Notes: generated by a model from the sequence alone, not told the origin. DNA of 48,442 nt from Candidatus Nitrosopelagicus sp. (GCA_028343215.1 JAOLYB010000007.1:1-48442); one strand, 5' to 3'; shown: positions 30,736 through 39,921, counted from the first letter of the stretch. Numbers and translations are program-made.

Positions 30736-31657
30736 AAAAGAAATTATCAAAATAATCAATAGTAAACATATTAGTTCTGAAGATGTTGAAATTTTTAATC
30801 TAGGAAATGAACAATGTGCAGTGTGTGTTGACACATTAGTAGAGAGTACAGATATTCCAAAAGGCTCAAAATTATCAGATATTTCAAGGAAGAGTATAGT
30901 TTCTAGTGTAAGTGATTTTGCCGCAAAAGGAATAATACCAAAATTTTGTATTATATCGATAACATTACCAAAAACAATATCAAAAAAACAGGTACAAGAA
31001 TTATCGAAGGGTTTTTCAAAAGCATGTAAAGAATTTAAAATTAAATTATTAGGTGGAGATACAAATCAAGGTACTGAAATTTCAATACACATAGTATTAT
31101 TTGGAAATGTAAAAAAATATACAAAAAGGAAAGGTGCGAAAATAGGAGACATAATCTGCACTACAGGTGCATTTGGATATACTGCTGCAGCATTGGATAT
31201 AATATTGAAAAGGAAAAAATCTAGTAAAGCGTTTTCAACAAAATCAAAAAATCTTTTTTTTCGACCAAAAGTACGATTAGAATTTGGTCATAAATTAACT
31301 AATTATACGTCTTCATCTATTGATTCAAGTGATGGACTATCATCATGTTTGAATGAATTGTCCATCCAAAATAAGAAAAAATTTTTAATTACAAAAATAC
31401 CCACAAATAAGGATGTCATAGAATTTTCGAACAAAAATAACATTAGTCTAAACAGATTAGTTTTTGATGGGGGCGAAGAATTTGAATTAGTTTTCACAGT
31501 AACGCCTAAAAATTTAAAAAAAATTCATAGACTAGCAAAAAAGCACGAAATTAATATTTTTGAGATTGGTCATGTATCAAAAGGAAAAGGAGTGCTTTTT
31601 GACGATGGTAATGATTCATTTATTATCAAAGACAATGGATGGCAACATTTTAGATAA
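30719..31657 (+). CDS. thiL: Thiamine-monophosphate kinase (ThiL-like)
   Basis: ATP-dependent kinase of the AIR-synthase/PurM fold, 312 residues, which would make thiamine diphosphate. Marks: [14 protein letters not shown] (dimer strand with Asp), [39 protein letters not shown] and [10 protein letters not shown] (GGEDYELLF in classical ThiL). The N-terminal half is somewhat divergent, with [12 protein letters not shown] in place of the usual D-E-DxH pattern, so a related sulfur- or selenium-handling activity cannot be ruled out. It is translated with glmM through a 17-base overlap. Confidence 0.8.
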   Translation: MKKLNEKEIIKIINSKHISSEDVEIFNLGNEQCAVCVDTLVESTDIPKGSKLSDISRKSIVSSVSDFAAKGIIPKFCIISITLPKTISKKQVQELSKGFSKACKEFKIKLLGGDTNQGTEISIHIVLFGNVKKYTKRKGAKIGDIICTTGAFGYTAAALDIILKRKKSSKAFSTKSKNLFFRPKVRLEFGHKLTNYTSSSIDSSDGLSSCLNELSIQNKKKFLITKIPTNKDVIEFSNKNNISLNRLVFDGGEEFELVFTVTPKNLKKIHRLAKKHEINIFEIGHVSKGKGVLFDDGNDSFIIKDNGWQHFR

Positions 31658-31670
31658 TTTTAGGGCATTC

Positions 31671-31680
31671 TTTTATAAAG
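31671..31680 (+). promoter_or_regulatory. TATA box of uS11
   Basis: TTTTATAAAG is centred 26 bases before the ATG at 31702; a near-ideal archaeal promoter for a leaderless ribosomal protein message. Confidence 0.6.
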
Positions 31681-31701
31681 CCAAAAAATTCTGCAAAATC
31701 T

Positions 31702-32202
31702 ATGTCAGAAGCTGTTGAAGAAAAACCGGAAACAGTTGTAGAAGCAACTGAAGAGGTTGTAGAAGCAACTGAAGAGGTTGTAGAAGCAAAACCACAAGAA
31801 CCTACAAAAACAAAAGTAGTAGAAAAATGGGGAATTGCACACATCTTTAGTAGTTATAACAATACTATCATCCACATTACTGACTTAACTGGTGCAGAAA
31901 CAGTTTCAATTAGTTCCGGAGGACATCATGTTAATGCAGACAGATATGAGTCATCACCTTTTGCAGCAATGAAAGCTGCAAATGTTGTAACAGAATCTGC
32001 AAGAACAAAAGGATTCACAGGATTACACATTAGAGTCCGAGCAGTAGGAGGAGTTGGTTCTAGAGTTCCAGGACCAGGAGCACAAGCTGCAATTCGTGCA
32101 CTTGCAAGAGGAGGATTTAGAATTGGAAAAATTGACGACGTCACACCTATTCCACATGATACAACAAGAAAGAAAGGTGGAAAACGTGGAAGAAGAGTCT
32201 AA
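31702..32202 (+). CDS. rps11: Ribosomal protein uS11 with acidic N-terminal extension
   Basis: Small-subunit platform protein that binds the 3' domain of 16S rRNA. Residues about 40-166 are canonical uS11: [45 protein letters not shown], and the C-terminal [24 protein letters not shown]. The first 38 residues are an extra acidic tract of repeated VVEATEE units, encoded by a tandem 21-base repeat. Typical archaeal uS11 is about 130 residues, so the tract is an add-on. Its TATA box is near-ideal. It overlaps the convergent unknown gene by four bases. Confidence 0.95.
   Translation: MSEAVEEKPETVVEATEEVVEATEEVVEAKPQEPTKTKVVEKWGIAHIFSSYNNTIIHITDLTGAETVSISSGGHHVNADRYESSPFAAMKAANVVTESARTKGFTGLHIRVRAVGGVGSRVPGPGAQAAIRALARGGFRIGKIDDVTPIPHDTTRKKGGKRGRRV
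31735..31789 (+). repeat. 21-bp tandem repeat in uS11 N-terminal extension
   Basis: Two exact 21-base copies (31735-31755 and 31756-31776) and a 13-base partial third copy (31777-31789). Each unit encodes VVEATEE. Copy number changes here would alter only the disordered tail. Confidence 0.85.
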
Positions 32203-32516
32203 TTAGATTGCATTAATTTTAATTTTATTTTACAATTATTATTTTCCAGATAATTTGTAAGAAAATTGGTAAATTTTTCTTCAGGTTTAGAACCTTTGGA
32301 TTTTTTAATTTGTTCAGCAAATTCTTGTTCCATAGGCATATGCAAATCTGCCTTTAAGATCATGTCAATAAATGTCCAACCAAATTTAGATACAGGTTCA
32401 TTGAGAATATATCCATTTTGAGTATCACATAATTTTTCTAATGTGTTCAAAGTATCTTCAAAAAGGACCCTATCTTTAGGCCAATCAATTGTACTAATCT
32501 GAATATAATAGGTCAT
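32199..32516 (-). CDS. Conserved hypothetical protein (105 aa)
   Basis: Family not recognised. A soluble alpha/beta protein: [23 protein letters not shown] at the start, then [38 protein letters not shown]. No cysteine-pair motif, signal or membrane helix. Its ATG overlaps the end of the PDCD5-like gene by four bases, and that gene overlaps rtcB likewise, so the three form one coupled unit; a link to RNA ligation or translation is inference from context. Confidence 0.6.
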   Translation of the reverse strand: MTYYIQISTIDWPKDRVLFEDTLNTLEKLCDTQNGYILNEPVSKFGWTFIDMILKADLHMPMEQEFAEQIKKSKGSKPEEKFTNFLTNYLENNNCKIKLKLMQSN

Positions 32517-32926
32517 AATTCATCGTCATTAGTTGTTTTTTTAAATTTATCTGCAATAGAAACGAATTTTCCATCTTTTTCAACATTAATTTTATTTTCC
32601 ATTCTGATACTGAGTCCCACAGATCTAAACAGCACTAATAATTTCCCGCCATCCAATGTTTCATTAATATCACCTGATGAAATCAATTCTCCTAATTTTT
32701 CAATGATAATTTTAGATTCATTTGGAAATTGATATTCAGCATTTTGTAATACTTCCATGCCACGATGACCAAGACTATTTACTACATAATCACGTAACGA
32801 AAGTTTTGGTTTTTGACTTTCTTCAGTTATGTTTTCAGAGGATTGATCCTGTATAGATAGATTTTTTTGCATTTCAGCTAATCTTTTAGCCTTTAGCAAC
32901 TCTAACTCCTTATCTTCATCGCTCAT
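32513..32926 (-). CDS. PDCD5-like nucleic-acid-binding protein
   Basis: A 137-residue protein with the PDCD5/TFAR19 opening DKELELLKAKRLAEMQKNL, a central helical bundle (LRDYVVNSLGHRGMEVLQNAEYQFPNESKIIIEKLGELISSGDI) and an end resembling the PDCD5 tail ([14 protein letters not shown]). The third helix region is replaced by a strand-like VLFRSVGLSIRMENKINVEKDG, so it is a divergent member. Archaeal PDCD5 proteins bind DNA and may touch ribosome or proteasome functions. It overlaps rtcB and the 105-residue gene by four bases each. Confidence 0.7.
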   Translation of the reverse strand: MSDEDKELELLKAKRLAEMQKNLSIQDQSSENITEESQKPKLSLRDYVVNSLGHRGMEVLQNAEYQFPNESKIIIEKLGELISSGDINETLDGGKLLVLFRSVGLSIRMENKINVEKDGKFVSIADKFKKTTNDDEL

Positions 32927-34371
32927 CCCTTAATCACTCCAATTGGAACTAGTTTAGCAACTTTAGTTGCTATTCCAAGATTATGGGAGACATTAACAAC
33001 AGCATCAACATCCTTGTATGCTTGAGGTGTTTCTTCAACCACTCCATCTCTTGTTAGTGATTTTATAAAAATGCCTTTATCGTTAAGTGATTTTTTTACT
33101 TCAGACTCCGTAAAATCACGCCTTGCTTTTGATCTTGACATCATTCTACCAGCACCATGAGCCGTAGAACCAAAACTGGCTGACATTGAATTTTCGCTTC
33201 CTAAAAGAATCCAACTTCCAGTCCCCATAGAACCAGGAACTAAAACAGGCTGACCAAGATCCCGATATTTTGAAGGAACGTCATCCATGTTTGCAGGAAA
33301 AGCACGTGTTGCACCCTTTCTGTGTACTACAAGATTTTTCTGCTCTCCATTAATTTTGTGTTTTTCAACTTTAGCAATATTATGTGCAACATCATATACC
33401 AATTTCATATCTAAATCAGATTCAGATTGTGAAAAAACTCGTTCAAACGATTTTCTTGTCCAATGAGTTATCATTTGTCTATTACTCCATGCAAAATTTA
33501 ATGCTGCAAACATTGCTTTTCTATAAGATTCACCTTCTTCAGAGGTATTTGGAACACATGCAAGTTCTCTATCTGCTAAATTGATATCATATTTTTCTTG
33601 TACCTGTTCAGAGATTCTTAGATAATCACTGCAAACTTGATGACCGAATCCTCTAGAACCACAATGAATTAACACAGTAATAGTACCTTTTTTTATTCCC
33701 ATTCTTTTTGCAGCTTCTTCATCATGAATTTCTTCTACACGTTGAACTTCAAGGAAATGATTTCCAGATCCTAAACTTCCTAACTGTGGAAGTCCTCTTT
33801 TCCTTGCTTTATCAGATACTTTATTTGGATCAGCATTTGCTATTTGGCCATTTTCTTCACAAACATTTGCATCATCAGTTGTTCCATACCCATTATCAAT
33901 AGCCCATGAAACACCTTTAACTAAAACTTCATCTAATTCAGATTGAGTTAATCTTACAGCTCCTTTAGAACCTACACCAGATGGAATTGATTTGAAAAGA
34001 TCATTAACTAATTCACTAAGTTTTGGACGTACTTGTTCTTCAGTGAGATTTGTTCGTAATAACCTAACACCACAATTAATATCATAACCAACACCGCCAG
34101 GACTAATCATTCCTTCTTCAGCATCCATAGCAGCTACACCACCAACAGGAAAACCATAGCCTTCATGACCATCAGGTAAAACTACTGCATGTTCTTGAAT
34201 TCCAGGTAAGGTTGATACATTGATAGCTTGTTTTAATGTTCTATCAGTCATCATTTTTTGCAATAGTGTTTCATCAGCATAAATTGTAACTGGTACTTTC
34301 ATTCCTAAAGAAGAATCTGCGTCAATTTGATATTCATTTTCACCAATTTTTTTTGGTTTTAAATTAGTCAT
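32923..34371 (-). CDS. rtcB: RNA-splicing ligase RtcB
   Basis: GTP- and Mn-dependent ligase that joins 2',3'-cyclic phosphate and 5'-OH ends, sealing tRNA exons after splicing. All key motifs are present in 482 residues: LPDGHEGYGFPVGGVAAM, GVGYDINCGVRL (metal Cys), LGSLGSGNHFLEVQ (His), LIHCGSRGFGHQV, HRKGATRAFP (the guanylylated His) and VPGSMGTGSWIL. There is no intein. The start ATG is 31 bases from the centre of a symmetrical TATA box shared with the divergent SDR gene. Confidence 0.97.
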   Translation of the reverse strand: MTNLKPKKIGENEYQIDADSSLGMKVPVTIYADETLLQKMMTDRTLKQAINVSTLPGIQEHAVVLPDGHEGYGFPVGGVAAMDAEEGMISPGGVGYDINCGVRLLRTNLTEEQVRPKLSELVNDLFKSIPSGVGSKGAVRLTQSELDEVLVKGVSWAIDNGYGTTDDANVCEENGQIANADPNKVSDKARKRGLPQLGSLGSGNHFLEVQRVEEIHDEEAAKRMGIKKGTITVLIHCGSRGFGHQVCSDYLRISEQVQEKYDINLADRELACVPNTSEEGESYRKAMFAALNFAWSNRQMITHWTRKSFERVFSQSESDLDMKLVYDVAHNIAKVEKHKINGEQKNLVVHRKGATRAFPANMDDVPSKYRDLGQPVLVPGSMGTGSWILLGSENSMSASFGSTAHGAGRMMSRSKARRDFTESEVKKSLNDKGIFIKSLTRDGVVEETPQAYKDVDAVVNVSHNLGIATKVAKLVPIGVIKG

Positions 34372-34397
34372 TTCCTATGATAAAAATCTCTTCAGGC

Positions 34398-34407
34398 AAT
34401 TTAAATT
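34398..34407 (+). promoter_or_regulatory. Shared palindromic TATA box, rtcB / SDR
   Basis: AATTTAAATT is a perfect palindrome centred at 34402.5, about 27 bases before the SDR ATG (34430, plus) and 31 bases before the rtcB ATG (34371, minus). Confidence 0.5.
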
Positions 34408-34429
34408 AAATAACAATTTCTACTAGATA

Positions 34430-35077
34430 ATGAAAAAAGCTATCATTTTAGGAGGTAGTAGAGGAATTGGAAAAGCTATTTCAGATTCATTAAAAAAACT
34501 TGATTTGGAAGTTCTTTCAGTATCAAGTGCAGATATCGATACTTCAGATTTAGATAGTGTCAATGAATTCGCAGAAAAAAATAACGTAACAGATATTCTA
34601 GTGTTAAACACAGGAGGTCCACCAATAATTGAATTTGGAAAAATTACTAATGAAGATTGGAACAAATATCATAATCAATTATTTGTTGGATTTTGTATGC
34701 TATTACAAAAAATCAAGGTAAATGATGACGGATATATTTTTGCGATAACATCAAATGTAATAAAAGAACCAAATGCAAAATTAATCATATCAAGTGCATA
34801 CAGAGCAGCTTTTTCCAGTGTGTTTAAAATTTTGAGTAAAGACTTTGCATCTAGAAATATCAGCATGATCAACATAGCACCAGGTCCAATCAATACAGAT
34901 AGAACAAAAGAATTAGTTGATAATGTAAGAGAATATGCAGATAGTTTACCAATGCAAAGACTAGGAGAACCTGAAGAGATTGGTAATTTTGTCAGTTCCA
35001 TAGTGGAAAAAGAGATAAAATATCTCTCAGGAGCAGTAATCAACTTTGATGGTTCAAATTCTAATTTTATTTTCTGA
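34430..35077 (+). CDS. SDR-family oxidoreductase lacking the usual YxxxK lysine
   Basis: Short-chain dehydrogenase of 215 residues with the Rossmann motif LGGSRGIGKAI at the start and LNTGGPP in place of NNAG. In the active-site region the tyrosine is present (SSAYRAAFSSVFK) but the position of the catalytic lysine is Phe. It ends with NIAPGPINTDRTKEL and LSGAVINFDGS. This pattern belongs to a divergent SDR subgroup with the TDR motif after PG. Substrate unknown; it might be inactive or use another residue. It diverges from rtcB with a shared TATA box. Confidence 0.87.
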   Translation: MKKAIILGGSRGIGKAISDSLKKLDLEVLSVSSADIDTSDLDSVNEFAEKNNVTDILVLNTGGPPIIEFGKITNEDWNKYHNQLFVGFCMLLQKIKVNDDGYIFAITSNVIKEPNAKLIISSAYRAAFSSVFKILSKDFASRNISMINIAPGPINTDRTKELVDNVREYADSLPMQRLGEPEEIGNFVSSIVEKEIKYLSGAVINFDGSNSNFIF

Positions 35078-35118
35078 CTAGACATAAGTTTATTTTTGTA
35101 AAAAATCTACACCAAATA

Positions 35119-36486
35119 GTGGCAATTTTACCTATAGACAGTGGAAGATACGGCACAAAAGAGATGCTAGAAATTTTTGGAGAACAGAAAAAAGTTGATT
35201 ATCAATTACAGATAGAAGCTGCTGCTGCATTATCCCAAAGTGAAATAAATCTAATTCCAAAGTCAATTGCAAAAGATATTGCAAAGGCAGCACGTTCAGG
35301 AAAGATTACTGCCAAACGGATTAAACAATTAGAGGCAAAAAGTGATCATGATACAGCAGCATTAGTAGAATCATTAGCAGAGAGATGTAGAAAGGAATCA
35401 AGACCATGGATACATTATGGATTAACAAGTAATGATCTTGTAGACACTAGTAATTCTATGCAGATGAGAGACGCAATTAAAATAATTCAACCAAAAGTTG
35501 GAAAACTCGCATTACTATTATCAAAAAATGCTGTCAAATACAAAATACTTCCAGCAGTAGGTAGAACACATGGTCAACATGCAAGTATAATTTCATTTGG
35601 CTTGAAATTTGCCAATTGGGCATCAGAAATGGCAACACATCTAGAGAGATTAGATGAGATAAAAAAACGAATTCTCATTTGTAAAACACTTGGAGTTGTA
35701 GGAACTGGTTCTTTGATGGGTAAAGATGCAGTAAGAGTTCAAGAACGAGTAGCAAAAAAATTATCGTTATTTCCTGCCAAAGTTACCACACAAATTATTC
35801 CACGTGAAAGATATGCAGAATATATTTTTCAATTATCCCTTTTAGGAGCAACATTAGAAAAAATTTCAATCGAGATAAGAAATCTACAAAGAACTGAAAT
35901 TGGAGAGGTATCAGAACATTTCAAGAAGGGTCAAATGGGCAGTAGTGCAGTTCCTGTCAAAAGAAATCCAATAAAAAGTGAAAGAATTTCTTCATTGTCA
36001 AAACTTTTGCGCAGTCAAATAAACACATCATTTGAAAACATTCCATTATGGCATGAAAGAGATTTATCAAATTCAGCTAATGAAAGATTTACTTTACCAA
36101 TGGCATCTATTTTACTCGATGAGATGATTGAAACAATGATTAGAATAATTAGTAATTTAAAAATTAATGATAAGCGAGTTCAAGAAAATTTGTATATTAC
36201 AAAGGGTCAAATTTTTGCAGAATTTGTTCTAGAAGCATTAATCAAAAAAGGTATTCCTAGATTCATAGCATATAGAGATGTACAAAGAGTTGCATTTGAA
36301 GCTCACGATAAAAAAATGAATTACATGGATGCATTGATTGAAGATAAGGCTATTTCAAAATCACTTACAGAAAAAGAAGTCAGAGGTATTTTTATTCCTG
36401 AAAAACATCTCGGTGCATCACAAATTATCATAAACAATGTAGATAAGCACGTAAAATCAGATGTAAAAAAATTATCTAAGTTTTAA
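35119..36486 (+). CDS. purB: Adenylosuccinate lyase
   Basis: Cleaves adenylosuccinate to AMP and SAICAR to AICAR, so it follows purA (16569). Of normal size at 455 residues, with DTAALVESLAERC, HYGLTSNDLVDTSNS, VGRTHGQHASIISFG, and the signature loop GSSAVPVKRNPIKSE. The start is GTG, with a TATA-like GTTTATTTTT about 26 bases before it. The 3' end overlaps the stand-alone asparagine-synthetase domain gene by 15 bases. Confidence 0.96.
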   Translation: MAILPIDSGRYGTKEMLEIFGEQKKVDYQLQIEAAAALSQSEINLIPKSIAKDIAKAARSGKITAKRIKQLEAKSDHDTAALVESLAERCRKESRPWIHYGLTSNDLVDTSNSMQMRDAIKIIQPKVGKLALLLSKNAVKYKILPAVGRTHGQHASIISFGLKFANWASEMATHLERLDEIKKRILICKTLGVVGTGSLMGKDAVRVQERVAKKLSLFPAKVTTQIIPRERYAEYIFQLSLLGATLEKISIEIRNLQRTEIGEVSEHFKKGQMGSSAVPVKRNPIKSERISSLSKLLRSQINTSFENIPLWHERDLSNSANERFTLPMASILLDEMIETMIRIISNLKINDKRVQENLYITKGQIFAEFVLEALIKKGIPRFIAYRDVQRVAFEAHDKKMNYMDALIEDKAISKSLTEKEVRGIFIPEKHLGASQIIINNVDKHVKSDVKKLSKF

Positions 36487-37215
36487 AAGCTGTTTGTGAA
36501 TTTTAGAACCATACTGTAATGCCTTTTTTTGTTTATGAGCAGATATTTCAGGTACACCACAAGATATGGCAAGTTTACGTATAGCATGTTTTCTTTGTAA
36601 ATCATCAGGATCAATTATTTTTTCAGATATAGGAATAGTTTTCGCAAATGAGATAAATTCTTCATTTAACAATGGTTGTAATATTTTTACATTGAAATTA
36701 GAAGTAACTTTATTTACTGCAATCATCATTTTTTTCTCATTTTCTAATTTTGTATCCATGACAGTCATTACTTCATCAACACCAATGCCTATTGCTTCAC
36801 GATATGCATTATAACCACAGAATAATTCATCAATTCCATTTGCAGTTACAACTGTAGAAATTCCTAGATCCTTAGCTAATTTTGAAACATAGTAAAATGC
36901 AATTGAGTTTTCATTCCAAGAAAGATTATCTGTTTGAATTATACCGTTAATTTTTTCACTAGTTTCTTGGAAAGATTCAGGTTCTATTTCTAAAATATCA
37001 TGTTTATATTTTAAAATTTCATTTACTTCTTTTGCAAAATTGATATCATGCGAATCATGAAAACCAATAGTCAAAAGATGGATATCATATCCATTATCGT
37101 GTAATAATTTTGCAATTAATGTACTATCGACACCACCTGAAAATGCAACACCAACAGAATTATCTAAAACAGTATTTTTGATAGCACGTTGTATCTCATC
37201 TAATAGTTGATTCAT
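36472..37215 (-). CDS. Stand-alone asparagine synthetase-type ATP-pyrophosphatase domain
   Basis: About 247 residues equivalent only to the C-terminal, synthetase half of AsnB. The PP-loop is VAFSGGVDSTLIAKLL and the aspartate-site region is VTANGIDELFCGYNAYREA. The N-terminal glutaminase domain is missing, so it must use free ammonia or a separate partner. Adjacent genes give no clue. I moved the start from 37254 to the ATG at 37215, because a TATA box centred near 37239 is 24 bases before it and the longer start would directly abut the divergent gene's first possible ATG. It could also be a different amide ligase or tRNA-type sulfurtransferase. Confidence 0.8.
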   Translation of the reverse strand: MNQLLDEIQRAIKNTVLDNSVGVAFSGGVDSTLIAKLLHDNGYDIHLLTIGFHDSHDINFAKEVNEILKYKHDILEIEPESFQETSEKINGIIQTDNLSWNENSIAFYYVSKLAKDLGISTVVTANGIDELFCGYNAYREAIGIGVDEVMTVMDTKLENEKKMMIAVNKVTSNFNVKILQPLLNEEFISFAKTIPISEKIIDPDDLQRKHAIRKLAISCGVPEISAHKQKKALQYGSKIHKQLLKLR

Positions 37216-37234
37216 AATTTTGTGAACTGGATTG

Positions 37235-37243
37235 TATAATTTA
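37235..37243 (+). promoter_or_regulatory. Shared TATA box, AsnB-like / pterin dehydratase
   Basis: TATAATTTA is centred at 37239: about 31 bases before the pterin dehydratase ATG at 37270 and 24 bases before the AsnB-like ATG at 37215. Confidence 0.5.
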
Positions 37244-37269
37244 TTATTGTTCATATGTTAGACAATAGT

Positions 37270-37554
37270 ATGGGATTGGTAAAACTTTCAGATAGTGAAA
37301 TTGAAGAGGGTATGAAAGAATTGAGTGGATGGACAATTCTAAATGGAAAATTGCACAAAGAGATGGAATTTGTTGATTTTGATGAGGCATGGAAATTTAT
37401 GACAATAGCAGTTGTAGAGATTCAAAAGATGAACCACCATCCAGAATGGTTTAACGTCTACAATAAACTCGTAATTGATCTTATGACACATGATGTAGGA
37501 GGAATTTCTGAAAATGATATGAACCTTGCAAAATTTTTAGATAAGATTATGTAA
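37270..37554 (+). CDS. phhB: Pterin-4a-carbinolamine dehydratase
   Basis: Dehydrates 4a-hydroxytetrahydropterin during pterin recycling. The 94-residue protein shows the family signature HHPEWFNVYNKLVIDLMTHDVGGISENDMNLAKFLDKI, including the paired histidines. Archaeal pterin use is not fully known, so the physiological partner is open (aromatic hydroxylase or molybdopterin-related chemistry). I use the ATG at 37270; the ATG at 37255 would add five residues but leaves no room for the divergent gene. Confidence 0.9.
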   Translation: MGLVKLSDSEIEEGMKELSGWTILNGKLHKEMEFVDFDEAWKFMTIAVVEIQKMNHHPEWFNVYNKLVIDLMTHDVGGISENDMNLAKFLDKIM

Positions 37555-37568
37555 TTTCAGCACTTTAG

Positions 37569-37579
37569 AGATTTATAGA
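37569..37579 (+). promoter_or_regulatory. TATA box of valS
   Basis: GATTTATAGAC is centred 26 bases before the valS ATG at 37600. Confidence 0.5.
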
Positions 37580-37599
37580 CAAAGAACAAGATTTTAGAC

Positions 37600-39921
37600 A
37601 TGGAACCAAAAATTGCAGAAAAAGCATGGGACCCAAAACTCGAAAATGCAATTTTAAAAAAATGGAAAGAAGAAAAACTCTATGACTTTCAATTAAGCGA
37701 TAATAATTATACAATAGACACTCCACCACCATATCCATCAGGAAGACCATGGCACATAGGAGCAGCATCACATTATGCACAGATAGATATGATTGCAAGA
37801 ACCGCAAGAATGTCTGGAAAGAATGTGTATTTTCCAATTGGAATAGATAGAAACGGCTTACCTGTTGAGTTGTACACAGAAAAAAAACACGGAATACGAA
37901 TGAGAGAAACAGAAAGAGGTGAATTTTTAGAGTTATGTAAAAATGCATTGGATGATTTAGAAGCTGAGATGATTCAGATAATGAAAAATCTAGGATTAAG
38001 TGGAGATTTTAAAAATTATTACCGAACCGATTCAGAAGATTATAGAAAATTTACACAAGAGACATTCATTGATCTTTGGAAGAAAGGAATAATCTATCTT
38101 GCAACAAGACCAAATAATTATGATTGGGTTTCGGGTACAACGATTGCAGATGCAGAAATTGTGTATGAAGAAATTCCAACAAAGCTAGTTTACATGAAAT
38201 TTATCACTAAAGAAACTAAGAAAGAAATAATCATAGCAAGTACAAGACCAGAATTACTATGTGCATGTAAAACAGTCATAGTTAATCCAAATGATGAAAG
38301 ATATTCAGATTTAATTGGGAAAGAGTTGATTGTTCCACTTACCAATAGCGAAGTGAAAATTACACCACATCATTCTGCAAAAATTGAATTTGGTTCAGGT
38401 GCAGTAATGGTTTGTAGTTATGGTGATCAAAATGATGTGGCATTATTTAGAGAATTACAATTAGATGAAGTTATTGCAATTGGACTTGATGGTCGGATGA
38501 CAGAAGTAGCCGGAGAATATCAAGGATTGAAACCAAAACAGGCTAGAACCAAAATTATTGAAGATTTGGAAAATGCAAATCTTGTAGAAAAAATTGAAGA
38601 TATATCGCATAGAACTCCATTATCTGAAAGAAGTAAGACTCCAATTGAGATTGTTCCTATGGAAGAATATTATCTAAAACAGAAAGATTCACTCGAGAAA
38701 ATGAAGAAATTAGGAGAAGAAATAGAGTTCTATCCAAATATGCATAAACAAATTTTGATGAATTGGTTAGAATCAATCTCTATTGATTGGCCAATTTCTA
38801 GAAGAAGATTCTATGGTACGGAGATACCAATTTGGTATTGTAACGAATGTTCAGAACCATTTGTTCCAGAACCTGGAAAGTATTATCGTCCATGGAAGGA
38901 TAAATGTCCGGCAAAAAAATGTGTAAAATGTGGTAATACTGAATTTACAGGAGAAGAAAGAACATTTGATACATGGATGGATTCTAGTGTATCACCATTA
39001 TTTGTTACAAAATTTAATAGAGATGAAGAATTCTTTAAGAAAACATATCCTACTGCAATTAGACCACAAGCAAAAGATATTGTCAGAACTTGGTTGTACT
39101 ATACATTATTGCGATGTGAAAAATTAACTGGAGAAAAACCATGGTCTGAAGCATGGATAATGGGTTACGGATTAGATGAAAAGGGAATGAAAATGAGTAA
39201 AAGTAAAGGTAATGCAATTGATCCTTTACCGGTAATTGAAAAATCAGGTGCAGATACTTTTAGATTTTGGAGTGCAAGTGAAATAAATCAAGGTTATGAC
39301 TTTAGATGCTCAGAACAAAAAATTGAATCTACAAGAAAATTTTTAAGTAAATTATGGAACGTTTCAAGATTTCTATCTAGCTTTCCAGTAATAAAATCAG
39401 GTCAATTGTCTGAATCAGACAAATGGATATTATCTGAACTTGATAAATTAATTTCAGTTTGTAAAGAAGGATATTCAAAATATAATTTCTTTATTCCTTC
39501 TACTGCAATTAGAGAATTTACATGGAATATTTTTGCCGCACAATACATAGAAATTGCAAAAGCAAGAGCATATGGAATTGGTTTTACAGATGAAGAAAGA
39601 GATGGTGCAATTTTTACATTACACAAAGTTTTATCCACAATATTGAAACTTTTAGCACCAATTACACCATTCATCACAGAACATCTTTGGCAAACATTAT
39701 ACTCACAAGATAGTATACATAAAGAAAATTTACCAAACATCGAAAATCTAGATGATATGTCAGAAATGACACAGTTACTTTCAGAATTTAATTCAAAAGT
39801 ATGGAATGAAAAGAAACAGAAGGAACTTTCATTAAAAGATTCAATAAAAATTGATGTTCCAGAAACGTTAAATCAATTTAAAAAAGATTTAATTGCAATG
39901 CATAATTTAGAATCTAATTAA
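37600..39921 (+). CDS. valS: Valyl-tRNA synthetase
   Basis: Class I synthetase of 773 residues that charges tRNA-Val. The HIGH motif is WHIG (51-54) in TPPPYPSGRPWHIG, the editing domain has STRPELLCACKTVIVNP and GSGAVMVCSYGDQNDV (archaeal ValS style), a zinc ribbon CNEC...CPAKKCVKCG lies near 415-440, and KMSKSKGN is near 530. The anticodon-binding domain follows, and the C-terminal coiled coil of bacterial ValS is absent. The end overlaps pdxT convergently by eight bases. Confidence 0.95.
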   Translation: MEPKIAEKAWDPKLENAILKKWKEEKLYDFQLSDNNYTIDTPPPYPSGRPWHIGAASHYAQIDMIARTARMSGKNVYFPIGIDRNGLPVELYTEKKHGIRMRETERGEFLELCKNALDDLEAEMIQIMKNLGLSGDFKNYYRTDSEDYRKFTQETFIDLWKKGIIYLATRPNNYDWVSGTTIADAEIVYEEIPTKLVYMKFITKETKKEIIIASTRPELLCACKTVIVNPNDERYSDLIGKELIVPLTNSEVKITPHHSAKIEFGSGAVMVCSYGDQNDVALFRELQLDEVIAIGLDGRMTEVAGEYQGLKPKQARTKIIEDLENANLVEKIEDISHRTPLSERSKTPIEIVPMEEYYLKQKDSLEKMKKLGEEIEFYPNMHKQILMNWLESISIDWPISRRRFYGTEIPIWYCNECSEPFVPEPGKYYRPWKDKCPAKKCVKCGNTEFTGEERTFDTWMDSSVSPLFVTKFNRDEEFFKKTYPTAIRPQAKDIVRTWLYYTLLRCEKLTGEKPWSEAWIMGYGLDEKGMKMSKSKGNAIDPLPVIEKSGADTFRFWSASEINQGYDFRCSEQKIESTRKFLSKLWNVSRFLSSFPVIKSGQLSESDKWILSELDKLISVCKEGYSKYNFFIPSTAIREFTWNIFAAQYIEIAKARAYGIGFTDEERDGAIFTLHKVLSTILKLLAPITPFITEHLWQTLYSQDSIHKENLPNIENLDDMSEMTQLLSEFNSKVWNEKKQKELSLKDSIKIDVPETLNQFKKDLIAMHNLESN

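Noticed and set aside
37255-37269. Earlier ATG for pterin dehydratase
   Set aside because: It would place the start too close to the TATA box and directly against the longest form of the divergent gene.
37600-39921. Leucyl- or isoleucyl-tRNA synthetase in place of valyl
   Set aside because: The editing domain (GSGAVMVCSYGDQNDV) and overall length fit archaeal ValS better than LeuS or IleS.
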